Notes: generated by a model not told the origin, from the sequence alone. A stretch of DNA of 64,000 bases from Marinicella sediminis (GCF_002000055.1 NZ_MVBD01000004.1:186001-250000); one strand, 5' to 3'; shown: positions 37,850 through 46,438, numbered from the stretch's first letter. Made by a program: numbers and translations.

Positions 37850-38416
37850 TTATGCTCCACTGGTTTCTTCGCTCATTGCCAGTAACAAGGCTTTGGCCTG
37901 CTTCCAAAGACGCATCACCTGACGCTCGGATTTATCCATGGCCGAGGCCATTTCGCTGAATGTGAGATTGAATATCAGTTTATGGTGCAGCACTTCAGCC
38001 AAAACCGCATCCACTTGTTCAATCTGATTCAACCATTTATCCAACTCAATCAATTTCAGTGACACATCCTCGGCACCAACCAGGTCAGTGAGCTGATGGC
38101 TGATACCCAATTCCTGGCGTTTTTGGCTGGACTTGGCCCGTAACACATCAATCAGGTACAAACGCATGCTTTTGGACAAACAATTGAGGAAATGCCGTTT
38201 GCTTTCTATGGGTATGTGCTGTGCCTGATAGAGTTTCAGGTAACACTCATTGGCCAGCACTGTGGGGGTGATGGTTTGTCCTGGGTTGAGTTGCTTGAGC
38301 TGATATCCGGCTATGGCCCTGATTTCGCCATACAAACGGGCGAACACCTCATTGAGGACTTCTTTGTCCCCCAACGTGACCTGATTGAGTAAAACCGTGA
38401 TTTCATTGATTCCCAT
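37850..38416 (-). CDS. ECF-type sigma factor paired with the Ser/Thr kinase
   Basis: The 188-residue protein has sigma region 2 (FARLYGEIRAIAGYQL, RHFLNCLSKSMRLYLIDVLRAK) and region 4 with an HTH (LTFSEMASAMDKSERQVMRLWKQAKALL). It resembles the Sig-70_X6/ECF class linked to Ser/Thr kinases rather than to membrane anti-sigma factors. No anti-sigma gene is adjacent; the kinase gene follows directly. Control by phosphorylation is inferred from those relatives. Confidence 0.87.
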   Translation of the reverse strand: MGINEITVLLNQVTLGDKEVLNEVFARLYGEIRAIAGYQLKQLNPGQTITPTVLANECYLKLYQAQHIPIESKRHFLNCLSKSMRLYLIDVLRAKSSQKRQELGISHQLTDLVGAEDVSLKLIELDKWLNQIEQVDAVLAEVLHHKLIFNLTFSEMASAMDKSERQVMRLWKQAKALLLAMSEETSGA

Positions 38417-38599
38417 GATGAGCCACCGCCAATAAATTGAAACTTCATTTTAGCAAAGCCCCCCGTAATAGGTAACATCGAAGCTTAAAATCACCACTTG
38501 TGTCACAGTTAGCCACCTGTGATCAGCAGGTATTCAGTCAGAAATGACCATTCAAAGCCTGTTGAGTGAAGTGTCACACTGGGGTTCATGAATCATGGG

Positions 38600-41035
38600 T
38601 CAGAACAAATCATCGTAATCGGCACTGTCTTCACCAGCCTGCTCCTCCGGCAACTCGCCCACTTTGAAGTACTCCTGAATGCCATTGGGTTGTCCGGGTT
38701 TCAATAATTTGCCGGTTTCGCGATCCACCCGTGCACTGACAATTCCTGCGGGAACCGGGCGTGAATATTCAGCTTCATCACTGAGCGCCACAGCCATGTA
38801 GTCAATCCAGATTGGCAATGCTGCCCGGCCACCGACTTCACCCCTACCCATGGGTTGCGGGGTGTCGAAACCCACCCAAACATTGGTGACCACATTCCGC
38901 TGATAACCGTTGAACCAGGCATCCATCTGGTCATTGGTGGTGCCGGTCTTACCGGCCAGGTCATTGCGGTTAAGCACCTGCGCTTTGGTACCGGTACCGC
39001 GTTTGATGACGTCTTGCATGAATGATTCAATGATGAATTGATTTTCAGCAGGAATCACCCTTGGTGCCGGTTTCACAGGCGCTGGTTCAGCCAATACATC
39101 AGCCGATTGCCAGGACAAATCGCCGGCCAACTGACCAACATCGGAACCTGACTCATCACCGGTGGCTGACATCACCGGATCACATTCCGGGCACACCACT
39201 TCACCCTGGTGAACATAGACCGGATCACCAGTTTGATTGGTGATGCTTTCAATCAGATAGGGTTTAACCAAATAACCACCATTGGCAAACACAGAAAATG
39301 CCTGGCTCATGTCAATGATTGGTACATTGGGACTGCCCAGCGCAATCGATAAATCAGCGGGTACGTCATCTGGATTAAAGCCAAATTTAAGGATGTGGTT
39401 GCGGCCATTGCGAATACCAATTTGGCGCAAAACCCGTATGGACACCAGGTTTCGGGAACTGACAATGCCCTCCCTCAGACGAGTGGGACCAAAGAATTTT
39501 TCGCTGTAGTTTTCCGGGCGCCAGGTGCGCTCCAACTGATCATCTTCAAATACGATTGGGGCATCATTGATGATGCTTGCGGCATTCAGTCCATGCTCCA
39601 AAGCACCTGAATAAACGATGGGTTTAAACCCTGAACCAGGTTGTCTTTTCGCTTGGGTGGCCCGGTTGAATTTGCTCAGGTAATAATCAAATCCACCAAC
39701 CAGTGCATACAAACCACCGGTGTCCGGATTCATGCTGGTTAATGCCCCTTGAACCTGAGGAATCTGGCTGAGTTCAAATTCCCCACTGTCACCACGTTTG
39801 ACCATCACCACATCGCCCACTTCCAGGATTTCGGTGAGGTCTTTGGGTTTGTCACCCACCCGGTGGTTGTCCACATACGGCACTGCCCACTGACTGGTTT
39901 CAAAACTCAGGGCGATGTCCTGACCATCCCCCAATCTGGCCAGTGATGCGGCTTCATCGACTTCAAGGATCAACGCCGCCTGCAACCCTCCGGGTTGAGG
40001 AAAACCGCTGAGTTCTTCAGTGATTTTTTCCAGATCAAAATCGCCATTGAGGTCATATTGCTGAATAGCACCCCGGTAACCGTGGCGTCGGTCATAGGCA
40101 TGTAAGCCCTTTTGCAGCGCCGCTTCCGCCGCCCTTTGTTTATCTGAGTGTACCGTGGTGACCACATCATACCCATCGGTGTAGGCATCATCCCCAAACT
40201 GCTCAATCATGCGGGTACGTACCATCTCCGCCACCCAGGGTGCATTCAATTCAACCACCGGCTGATGCACATAAGCCTGATCTTCTTCCGCCACCGCCTG
40301 ATCATGCTCCTGCTGGTTGATGAAATCCAGGTCCAACATACGGCCCAATACATAATTCCTTCTTTGTAAGGCCCGCTCCGGGTTGGTAACCGGGTTGATT
40401 CTGGATGGCGCTTTGGGTGGAGCGGCCAACATGGCAGATTCAGCCAGCGTCAGTTCATCCAGGGTTTTGCCGTAATAAACTTCTGCAGCGGCAGCCACAC
40501 CATAAGAACGGTGACCCAGGGCAATCTTGTTCAGGTACAACTCGAGAATTTCATCTTTACTGATGGTCCGTTCCAGTTTAACGGCCAAAAACAGTTCCTT
40601 GATTTTGCGGGTCCAGGTCTGATCGAGGGTCAAAAACACATTGCGGGTCAACTGCTGGGTAATGGTGGATCCACCACCCTGTTTTTCGCCGGTGGTAACT
40701 ATTTGCCAGACGGCACGCAATATACCTTTGATATCAAATCCGGGATGTGAATAGAAACTGGCATCCTCAGCGGCAATATATGCCTGCTTGACCCGCAAAG
40801 GAATGTCATCAATGGCCACCGGTATACGACGTTTGGTACCGAACACTGAAATCAACTTGCCATCAGCTGAAAAAACCCGCAAAGGTACTTGCAGACGGTA
40901 CTCTTTGATTGATTCCACAGAGGGTAGTTCTGGTTCATAATGCTTGTACAAAGCATAAATCAACACCACCCCAAGGACCGCAAAAAACAGACCCAGTTTG
41001 GTCATGAACCACATAAATTTCAGGAACTTCCTCAT
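38600..41035 (-). CDS. mrcA: Penicillin-binding protein 1A
   Basis: This bifunctional peptidoglycan synthase has a cytoplasmic tail, one transmembrane helix (about 11-30), a GT51 domain with catalytic Glu90 in AAEDASFYSHPGFD and QGGSTITQQLTRN, an OB-like insertion, and a transpeptidase domain with SGFK (in RQPGSGFKP), SRN and KTGTT. Total about 811 residues, near E. coli PBP1A (850). ATG 41035 (MRKFLKF) is preferred: a perfect -10 (TATAAT, minus strand, 41078-41083) lies downstream of the longer frame's start at 41086, so that start would not be transcribed. Confidence 0.95.
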   Translation of the reverse strand: MRKFLKFMWFMTKLGLFFAVLGVVLIYALYKHYEPELPSVESIKEYRLQVPLRVFSADGKLISVFGTKRRIPVAIDDIPLRVKQAYIAAEDASFYSHPGFDIKGILRAVWQIVTTGEKQGGGSTITQQLTRNVFLTLDQTWTRKIKELFLAVKLERTISKDEILELYLNKIALGHRSYGVAAAAEVYYGKTLDELTLAESAMLAAPPKAPSRINPVTNPERALQRRNYVLGRMLDLDFINQQEHDQAVAEEDQAYVHQPVVELNAPWVAEMVRTRMIEQFGDDAYTDGYDVVTTVHSDKQRAAEAALQKGLHAYDRRHGYRGAIQQYDLNGDFDLEKITEELSGFPQPGGLQAALILEVDEAASLARLGDGQDIALSFETSQWAVPYVDNHRVGDKPKDLTEILEVGDVVMVKRGDSGEFELSQIPQVQGALTSMNPDTGGLYALVGGFDYYLSKFNRATQAKRQPGSGFKPIVYSGALEHGLNAASIINDAPIVFEDDQLERTWRPENYSEKFFGPTRLREGIVSSRNLVSIRVLRQIGIRNGRNHILKFGFNPDDVPADLSIALGSPNVPIIDMSQAFSVFANGGYLVKPYLIESITNQTGDPVYVHQGEVVCPECDPVMSATGDESGSDVGQLAGDLSWQSADVLAEPAPVKPAPRVIPAENQFIIESFMQDVIKRGTGTKAQVLNRNDLAGKTGTTNDQMDAWFNGYQRNVVTNVWVGFDTPQPMGRGEVGGRAALPIWIDYMAVALSDEAEYSRPVPAGIVSARVDRETGKLLKPGQPNGIQEYFKVGELPEEQAGEDSADYDDLF

Positions 41036-41077
41036 GTCAAATATCCAACGCGCTTTGATTTCAATTAAAGACTGAAC

Positions 41078-41083
41078 ATTATA
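41078..41083 (-). promoter_or_regulatory. Candidate -10 box of mrcA
   Basis: A perfect TATAAT on the minus strand, about 43 bases before ATG 41035. No good -35 is at 16-18 bases, so the assignment is partial. Confidence 0.4.
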
Positions 41084-41108
41084 CAATGAAAGCAGTCAGA
41101 ACCCTCAT

Positions 41109-41137
41109 TTGACCAACAAAGTTAAAATTAATTTACT
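41109..41137 (+). promoter_or_regulatory. Candidate promoter of pdsRS
   Basis: TTGACC (41109-41114), 17-base spacer, TTTACT (41132-41137). Transcription would begin almost at the ATG 41143, so the message might be leaderless. Weak -10. Confidence 0.35.
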
Positions 41138-41142
41138 TTTAT

Positions 41143-41838
41143 ATGACACATTCGCAAAAACACATCATCATCGTTGAAGATGAGGCCGATCTGCTGGCCA
41201 ATTACCGGGCCACTCTGGAAAAACACGGCTACCGGGTAACCGGGCTTGGGTCAAGACAACAAGCCGAACAGTTTTTCTCTGCCCAAATGGCCGACCTGGT
41301 GATCCTCGACGTCGGATTGGGACATGATGCTGATGCCGGTTTTGCCCTGTGCCAACTGCTCAGAGCACGCTCAGCCACTTTGCCCATTCTGATGCTCACA
41401 GCCCGTGATGACGAAATTGATGTGGTCTCCGGATTGCGTCTTGGCGCGGATGATTACCTCAGCAAGGACATTTCCATGCCCCACCTGCTGGCCAGGGTTG
41501 CCGGGCTGTTCAGACGTCAGTCCGCGGTACAATCCAGCCCGGCAGACCAGCCCATAGAACAAGGTGATCTGAAAATTCTGGTGGATAACCTGCAATTATA
41601 CTGGCAGCAACAGTTACTGGACCTGACTGTGACTGAATTCTGGATGGTACAGGCATTGGCACGGTACCCCGGCCAGGTCAAAACCCGGGAACAGCTGATG
41701 AAAGATGCCAATGTTTATGTCGATGACAGCACCATCACCTCTCACATCAAACGCATCCGTAAAAAATTCCAAAAAATCGATCCTGAATTCGATCAGATTG
41801 ACACCGTACACGGTATGGGCTATCGCTGGAAGCCATGA
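41143..41838 (+). CDS. pdsR: PdsR-type response regulator (dedicated sortase system)
   Basis: The receiver has EDEA acidic residues, phosphoacceptor Asp56 (VILDVGLG) and Lys108. The stretch DVVSGLRLGADDYLSKD followed by ISMPHLLARV and LFRR matches, from memory, the response regulator of the proteobacterial dedicated sortase system. The OmpR-type winged helix ends in IDTVHGMGYRW. It overlaps its kinase by 4 bases. No sortase or sortase-target gene lies in this window, so naming by family does not prove the pathway. Confidence 0.8.
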   Translation: MTHSQKHIIIVEDEADLLANYRATLEKHGYRVTGLGSRQQAEQFFSAQMADLVILDVGLGHDADAGFALCQLLRARSATLPILMLTARDDEIDVVSGLRLGADDYLSKDISMPHLLARVAGLFRRQSAVQSSPADQPIEQGDLKILVDNLQLYWQQQLLDLTVTEFWMVQALARYPGQVKTREQLMKDANVYVDDSTITSHIKRIRKKFQKIDPEFDQIDTVHGMGYRWKP

Positions 41839-43661
41839 AACTGAAATGGCAAATCAGCATCATTGCCTTCCTCTCACTGAGTTTCCCCCTGGTGGTATGG
41901 CTGGCCTTTGTCGCCCTCAACCAGACCTTTCAGTCCAACATGCTGGCTGCCGCCGACAAACAAGCCCGAGTCATTGTTAACAGCGTTGAACAATTTCACC
42001 GTGACCGGCCGACAGACTTACAGGGCTGGGTGGCTGAGCCACTCACTGCTCCGGTGGTGATTGATGGGAGCAGCAATGAATGGGAAGCTTTGCCCTGGTA
42101 TCGCATCAACCACCGCATGCGCTTCAAAACCGGACAACATCAACAACAATTGCATGTGCTGATTGAGGTGCTGGACAACAGTCGGTACATCGATCTCAAT
42201 AACCCTTCTGACCGGCTGATCATTGCCCTGGGGGATGATCGCGGCATCCAGAAACACACCCTGAACAGACAAGCAGAAGGGCCGGTTTTCAATCAGTTGG
42301 CCGGCGCGGAATTCACTGCCTGGTGGCATGAGGTGGCAGTGGGATACCAGGTGGAGATGCGATTCTCAGGTCCGCCTGCAGATCGCCTGGGACTGGCCGC
42401 AGTTAATCATGCCACGGCTGATTCATCGGTCTCTTTCGGCCACCTGGTCAATGAGCAAATCCAACTGACTCCGCTGTTTCAACAACAACCCGTCTGGCAA
42501 TCGTTTTTAGGGCAGATCACCCCGGAGGATGGACAGCTGACACTGACCGATGCCCAGGGGCGGATTTTCTACCAGACCACCAACACCGTGGCCAGTCCCC
42601 CTGCATCCAGCTGGTTGACAGAAGTCATTTATGAGCTGGCTTTTGACACCGACATGGATGATGGCAGTCATTTTTTCGGACAACGGGTGTTCACCTCTTT
42701 CAGTGGTGGAACAATCGAACTGACGGTGCGGCATAACGAAGCACAAATGGCCTTAATCAATACCTTCATTCGCTCCATCACCTGGATTTTTCTGATCGCC
42801 CTGATCTTGTTACTGGGTTATTTTGTTTATGCTCTGATCCTGGCCTGGCGAATACGAAGACTCAATAAAACACTGCAGTTTGTTCTTGATGACAAAGGCA
42901 GGATTCATCAATCATTGCCGTCGGCGAAAGCCAGGGATGAAATTGGCGACCTGTCCCGGGGTATGTCAGCCATGCTGGCTCAATTGGATGAATACACCGC
43001 TTACCTGAAACAACTTGGATCACGCCTGTCGCATGAAATGAAAACCCCTATCAGCATCGTGCACACCTCTCTTGAACTGCTGCAAATGGAGCAGCCTGAC
43101 AACGAGTATGTCAACCGTGCACTGGGGGCCAATCACCGGCTGAAATTCATCCTCAATCAGCTCAGTGTCATGAGCAAAATGAAACAAACCATCGCCGACA
43201 GCGAAGTGGAACGTTTTGATCTGAACGGACTGATTCAGGAACTGGCCGCTGGTTATCAACTGAACACCAAACACCTGGAGGCACAACTGGCTGATCAGCC
43301 TGTGATGATGCAGGGTTCTGCGGAATTGATTGCTCAGTTGGTAGACAAACTGGTGCAGAATGCCATCGACTTCACCCCCCCGGACGGCTTCATCAAGCTG
43401 GCAGTTAGGATCCGTGAAGACCAGCAGACCTTCCGGTTAAGTGTCACCAACAGTGGTGCCACCATCGCTGCAGAACGCCTGCCAGTGTTGTTTGATTCCC
43501 TGACTTCATTCAGGGACCAGAAAACAGATCAGCCACACCTGGGATTGGGACTGTTTCTGGTCAAACTGATCGCCGACTTCCACCAGGCTGACATCAGTGT
43601 GCATAACACCAGTGATCCTGACGGGGTTTGTTTCATCTTGTCAGGACCACTGATTGTTTAA
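41835..43661 (+). CDS. pdsS: PdsS-type sensor histidine kinase (dedicated sortase system)
   Basis: The 608-residue kinase has transmembrane segments at about 9-29 and 315-337 and a large periplasmic domain of about 280 residues with a CBM9-like beta pattern (VVIDGSSNEWEALPW). HAMP is followed by the H box LSHEMKTP (His400), N box QNAIDF, and HLGLGLFLVK (G2). The architecture matches PdsS of the dedicated sortase system. It is convergent with the DUF6768-like gene, overlapping by 4 bases. Confidence 0.8.
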   Translation: MKLKWQISIIAFLSLSFPLVVWLAFVALNQTFQSNMLAAADKQARVIVNSVEQFHRDRPTDLQGWVAEPLTAPVVIDGSSNEWEALPWYRINHRMRFKTGQHQQQLHVLIEVLDNSRYIDLNNPSDRLIIALGDDRGIQKHTLNRQAEGPVFNQLAGAEFTAWWHEVAVGYQVEMRFSGPPADRLGLAAVNHATADSSVSFGHLVNEQIQLTPLFQQQPVWQSFLGQITPEDGQLTLTDAQGRIFYQTTNTVASPPASSWLTEVIYELAFDTDMDDGSHFFGQRVFTSFSGGTIELTVRHNEAQMALINTFIRSITWIFLIALILLLGYFVYALILAWRIRRLNKTLQFVLDDKGRIHQSLPSAKARDEIGDLSRGMSAMLAQLDEYTAYLKQLGSRLSHEMKTPISIVHTSLELLQMEQPDNEYVNRALGANHRLKFILNQLSVMSKMKQTIADSEVERFDLNGLIQELAAGYQLNTKHLEAQLADQPVMMQGSAELIAQLVDKLVQNAIDFTPPDGFIKLAVRIREDQQTFRLSVTNSGATIAAERLPVLFDSLTSFRDQKTDQPHLGLGLFLVKLIADFHQADISVHNTSDPDGVCFILSGPLIV

Positions 43662-44041
43662 TTGCGCTGATCCAGCTTTTCGGTCAGGTGAGCCACCTGT
43701 AACTCCAGCAGCTTCACTTCCCTGATCACCCTGTTACGGCCCAATTCAGACCAATACCATGACTTGGCGAACTGCGTCAGTAAAGTGAACACAATGATGA
43801 CAATGCCCCAACCCAGCAATGACTTGGGGTCCTGTTCATGATAGAAACGGTAGATGCCGTACATACTGATGCCAAAAAACAACACACTGTAAAAAATCAC
43901 CTGTGCATACACCCATTTCATGCCGGTTTTGAAGCCGGCGCGCATTTGCTTGAATGGATTGGCATCGGTTTGTCGGTTTTGTTCGACAATTTCCTGGTAC
44001 TCTTCCTGTAAAGCCTGTTTGATTTGTTGATCGATGTTCAT
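43658..44041 (-). CDS. DUF6768-like two-helix membrane protein
   Basis: The 127-residue protein has a charged N-terminal region (about 1-40), two transmembrane helices (about 42-62 and 71-93), and a C-terminal coiled coil (WYWSELGRNRVIREVKLLELQVAHL). I recall the last pattern from DUF6768, which pairs with ECF sigma genes. ATG 44041 overlaps the sigma stop (ATGA), so the two are translationally coupled. An anti-sigma-like role is plausible but untested; the frame also extends to 44065. Confidence 0.72.
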   Translation of the reverse strand: MNIDQQIKQALQEEYQEIVEQNRQTDANPFKQMRAGFKTGMKWVYAQVIFYSVLFFGISMYGIYRFYHEQDPKSLLGWGIVIIVFTLLTQFAKSWYWSELGRNRVIREVKLLELQVAHLTEKLDQRN

Positions 44042-44571
44042 GAATCTGACTCCTGGGTTAACCATGATTTAATGTGACCGCGGGCCTGAAACAATAAAGA
44101 TTTCACGGTGCCCGCGGGCGTCTCAAGGATGTGGCCAATTTCAACCACTGTGAATCCCTCAAAATAGAATAAGTGCACCACCGACGCTTCTTTGACCGAT
44201 AAACAGCTGATGGCCTGACTGAGGTCCATTGCCATTTCTGTGCGGCTGGCTGATTCACCCTGATCGATGGTCTCATCTGGCAAGGGATCAGTGGGACGCT
44301 GTTTACGCCACAAATCCTGACAGCGGGAATGAACGATGCGGTATATCCAGCCATGAAAAGCCTTCGGCTCCTTCAGCTGGTGGATCTTATTAGCGATCAC
44401 CCACAAAGCATCCTGCACACAATCATCAGCATCTGCCCGTTCGGGTAACAACCGCCTGGCATAAGCCAACAGCTTATGCCTGATCAGTTCCAGCAACTCG
44501 TTGATGACTTGTGGCTCATCTGTCTGAGCCTTGAGCACCAGCCATTCAATGTAGATGTTTTGCTTATTCAT
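44038..44571 (-). CDS. ECF-family RNA polymerase sigma factor
   Basis: The 177-residue protein has sigma region 2 (YARRLLPERADADDCVQDALWVI, FHGWIYRIVHSRCQDLWRK) and region 4 HTH (LSVKEASVVHLFYFEGFTVVEIGHILETPAGTVKSLLFQARGHIKSWL). It overlaps the DUF6768-like membrane gene, which may control its activity. It is divergent from pgsA. Confidence 0.9.
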   Translation of the reverse strand: MNKQNIYIEWLVLKAQTDEPQVINELLELIRHKLLAYARRLLPERADADDCVQDALWVIANKIHQLKEPKAFHGWIYRIVHSRCQDLWRKQRPTDPLPDETIDQGESASRTEMAMDLSQAISCLSVKEASVVHLFYFEGFTVVEIGHILETPAGTVKSLLFQARGHIKSWLTQESDS

Positions 44572-44721
44572 GGGGTTTAGACGTCTTGAAAATCACAGAT
44601 GGTTGAAAATACGTCAAAATACCTGACATCGATTTCCAGCGGCTGATCACATTATTCATAAAATGTTACAACACCAGCACGCAGGGTTGCTAAAATAAGA
44701 CAAAATTCAGCGTTGATGCAC

Positions 44722-45276
44722 ATGACCAAACATTTACCGAACATCCTGACCCTGATCCGGGTGGCCCTCATCCCTGTGATGATATTGTTCTTCTACCTGC
44801 CATTCGAATGGTCCAGATTCATGGCTTGTTGGGTGTTTGTAGCCGCCAGCATCACAGACTTTCTTGATGGCTATTTTGCCCGCAAGCACAAGACATTCTC
44901 CAAATTTGGTGCTTTTCTGGACCCGGTAGCTGACAAGCTCACCGTAACCACCGCATTGGTCATCTTGCTGCAAGACCACCCAACCATCCTGATGATGATC
45001 GCCACAGCGGTGATCATTGGCCGCGAGATCACCATATCGGCGTTGCGTGAATGGATGGCAGAATTGGGTGAACGCAGCGCGGTCAATGTAGCCATGGTGG
45101 GTAAGGTCAAAACCGTGTTCCAGATGATGGCCATTGGCTTTTTGCTGTATGAAGCTGATTTATGGTTCATCCCGGTCTATCAGATCGGATTGGTGCTGTT
45201 GTATGTGGCCGCCGGCCTCACGCTGTATTCCATGTATGTCTATCTGCGGGCCGCCTGGCCAATGATGAAGGAATAA
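44722..45276 (+). CDS. pgsA: Phosphatidylglycerophosphate synthase
   Basis: It makes phosphatidylglycerophosphate from CDP-diacylglycerol and glycerol 3-phosphate in the inner membrane. The CDP-alcohol phosphotransferase motif DFLDGYFARKHKTFSKFGAFLDPVADK (D-x2-D-G-x2-A-R-x8-G-x3-D-x3-D) is intact, with four to five transmembrane helices. At about 185 residues it matches E. coli PgsA (182). ATG 44722 resembles the E. coli start; ATG 44716 and TTG 44713 are alternatives. tRNA genes follow. Confidence 0.93.
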   Translation: MTKHLPNILTLIRVALIPVMILFFYLPFEWSRFMACWVFVAASITDFLDGYFARKHKTFSKFGAFLDPVADKLTVTTALVILLQDHPTILMMIATAVIIGREITISALREWMAELGERSAVNVAMVGKVKTVFQMMAIGFLLYEADLWFIPVYQIGLVLLYVAAGLTLYSMYVYLRAAWPMMKE

Positions 45277-45301
45277 ATTTCACTTTTTGCTTAAAAATTA
45301 T

Positions 45302-45329
45302 TTGACAACAGGCGCATTAACGATAAAAT
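45302..45329 (+). promoter_or_regulatory. Promoter of tRNA-Gly
   Basis: Perfect TTGACA (45302-45307), 16-base spacer, TAAAAT (45324-45329), 13 bases before the tRNA. Confidence 0.75.
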
Positions 45330-45342
45330 GTGCCACCTCTAA

Positions 45343-45417
45343 GCGGGAATAGCTCAGTGGTAGAGCACAACCTTGCCAAGGTTGGGGTCGCGAGTTCGAA
45401 CCTCGTTTCCCGCTCCA
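45343..45417 (+). tRNA. tRNA-Gly (GCC)
   Basis: Acceptor stem GCGGGAA/TTCCCGC, D-loop AGCTCAGTGGTAGAGC, anticodon stem-loop with GCC (ACCTTGCCAAGGT), T-arm GTTCGAACC, discriminator T and encoded CCA. A terminator follows. Confidence 0.97.
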
Positions 45418-45424
45418 GATTCTG

Positions 45425-45450
45425 AAGGGCTGATTTATCAGCCCTTTTTT
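45425..45450 (+). terminator. Intrinsic terminator after tRNA-Gly
   Basis: AAGGGCTGA, loop TTTA, TCAGCCCTT, then T-run to 45450. Confidence 0.9.
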
Positions 45451-45457
45451 GTGCAAA

Positions 45458-45485
45458 TTGATAAAGTTTGCACTTGATTTAAAAT
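45458..45485 (+). promoter_or_regulatory. Promoter of tRNA-Cys
   Basis: TTGATA (45458-45463), 16-base spacer, TAAAAT (45480-45485). Confidence 0.6.
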
Positions 45486-45518
45486 CTGTATACAGCGAAA
45501 ATGGTTCGCCTTGAAAAT

Positions 45519-45592
45519 GGCTGGATGGCAGAGTGGTGATGCAGCGGATTGCAAATCCGTGTACCCCGGTTCGATTCCGGGTTCAGCCTCCA
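45519..45592 (+). tRNA. tRNA-Cys (GCA)
   Basis: Acceptor stem GGCTGGA/TTCAGCC, anticodon loop with GCA (GGATTGCAAATCC), T-arm GGTTCGATTCC, and encoded CCA at the end. Confidence 0.96.
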
Positions 45593-45741
45593 TTTTCAAC
45601 CCTGATCACCTTCCCCACCCCAGGTTATCAGGCCTGTTGTGTTGAACAAACACAACCTGAGTTTCAGCTTATCTTGCCAGTTATGAGCTGAAAAATTTGA
45701 TGGGTGATTGATGTGATTGCCTTCATTTGCAACCTCATCAT

Positions 45742-46065
45742 AAATTGCTGACTACCAGCAGCAAAAAAGGATCTTTTGATGGCCTTATACACAGAGAGGT
45801 TATCAAACAGAAGATCATCTAAAAAGGTATTTTTTGCTAGGCTATTTCAAAGTAAGTTTAGCAACCTGAAAAAAGGATTTTTGATAGCCTCTTTCACAGT
45901 GAGGTTGTCAAAAGCAAGGAGACAACTTACGAATGCACACCTGTGCTTGAGTAAAATAAATTGCTGACTACCAACAGCAATAAAGGATCTTTTGATAGCC
46001 TTATACACAGAGAGGTTATCAAAGGCAAGGAAGGCGTCATGAGTGCACACCTGTGCTCGAATGAC
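45742..46065. repeat. Three-unit tandem array of structured 105-111-bp repeats
   Basis: Units place their TTTGAT core at 45775, 45880 and 45991. Each unit has hairpin 1 (TTGCTG/CAGCAA, as at 45961-45980) and hairpin 2 (TTTGATAGCCT/AGGTTATCAAA, 11 pairs, as at 45991-46023). Units 2 and 3 add hairpin 3 (GCACA CC TGTGC, at 45935-45946 and 46045-46056). Substitutions between copies keep pairing through G-U pairs. No ORF is convincing. The block fills most of the 521-base gap between tRNA-Cys and tRNA-Leu. Confidence 0.85.
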
Positions 46066-46113
46066 AACTGACGCAGCATTTGAGAGCCTATCGAAGTATA
46101 AGGCATCAAAAGG

Positions 46114-46200
46114 GCCCGGGTGGCGAAATTGGTAGACGCAGGGGACTTAAAATCCCCCGGTGGAAACACTGTGCCGGTTCGAGTCCGGCCCCGGGCACCA
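46114..46200 (+). tRNA. tRNA-Leu (TAA)
   Basis: Class II tRNA with a long variable arm. Acceptor stem GCCCGGG/CCCGGGC, anticodon loop CTTAAAA (anticodon TAA), T-arm GGTTCGAGTCC, discriminator A and CCA at 46198-46200. A hairpin GTTGGGCT/AGCCCAAC follows at 46239-46265 but lacks a T-run. Confidence 0.96.
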
Positions 46201-46357
46201 TTCTAAACAAACCTCATCACTCACCCCAACACCATCAAGTTGGGCTTCACCAGTTTCAGCCCAACCTACAACACTGACAGTGCACAGCTAGCTCTACCCA
46301 ACGCAAATAAAACAGATCTTTAATGCGTCCACAAATCTTCATGAGATGATCATTGTG

Positions 46358-46384
46358 TGAACATTCATGTTCATAAAATGAACA
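46358..46384 (+). promoter_or_regulatory. Operator-like inverted repeat upstream of the MipA-like gene
   Basis: TGAACAT, TC, ATGTTCA (46358-46373) is a perfect inverted repeat, followed after five bases by another TGAACA half-site (46379-46384). It lies 55-80 bases before the ATG. Confidence 0.45.
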
Positions 46385-46438
46385 GGATTTTCACTTGTTG
46401 AAGCCAATAATGATCAAAATATTTTAGGAGATTTTCTG

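Noticed and set aside
45776-46169. Minus- and plus-strand frames in the tRNA-flanking repeats (repeated LAFDNL-like motif)
   Set aside because: The repeated peptide merely reflects the DNA repeats; frames run through tRNA-Leu and differ between copies.
46239-46265. Intrinsic terminator after tRNA-Leu
   Set aside because: The hairpin GTTGGGCT/AGCCCAAC is good but no T-run follows, so factor-independent termination is not supported.
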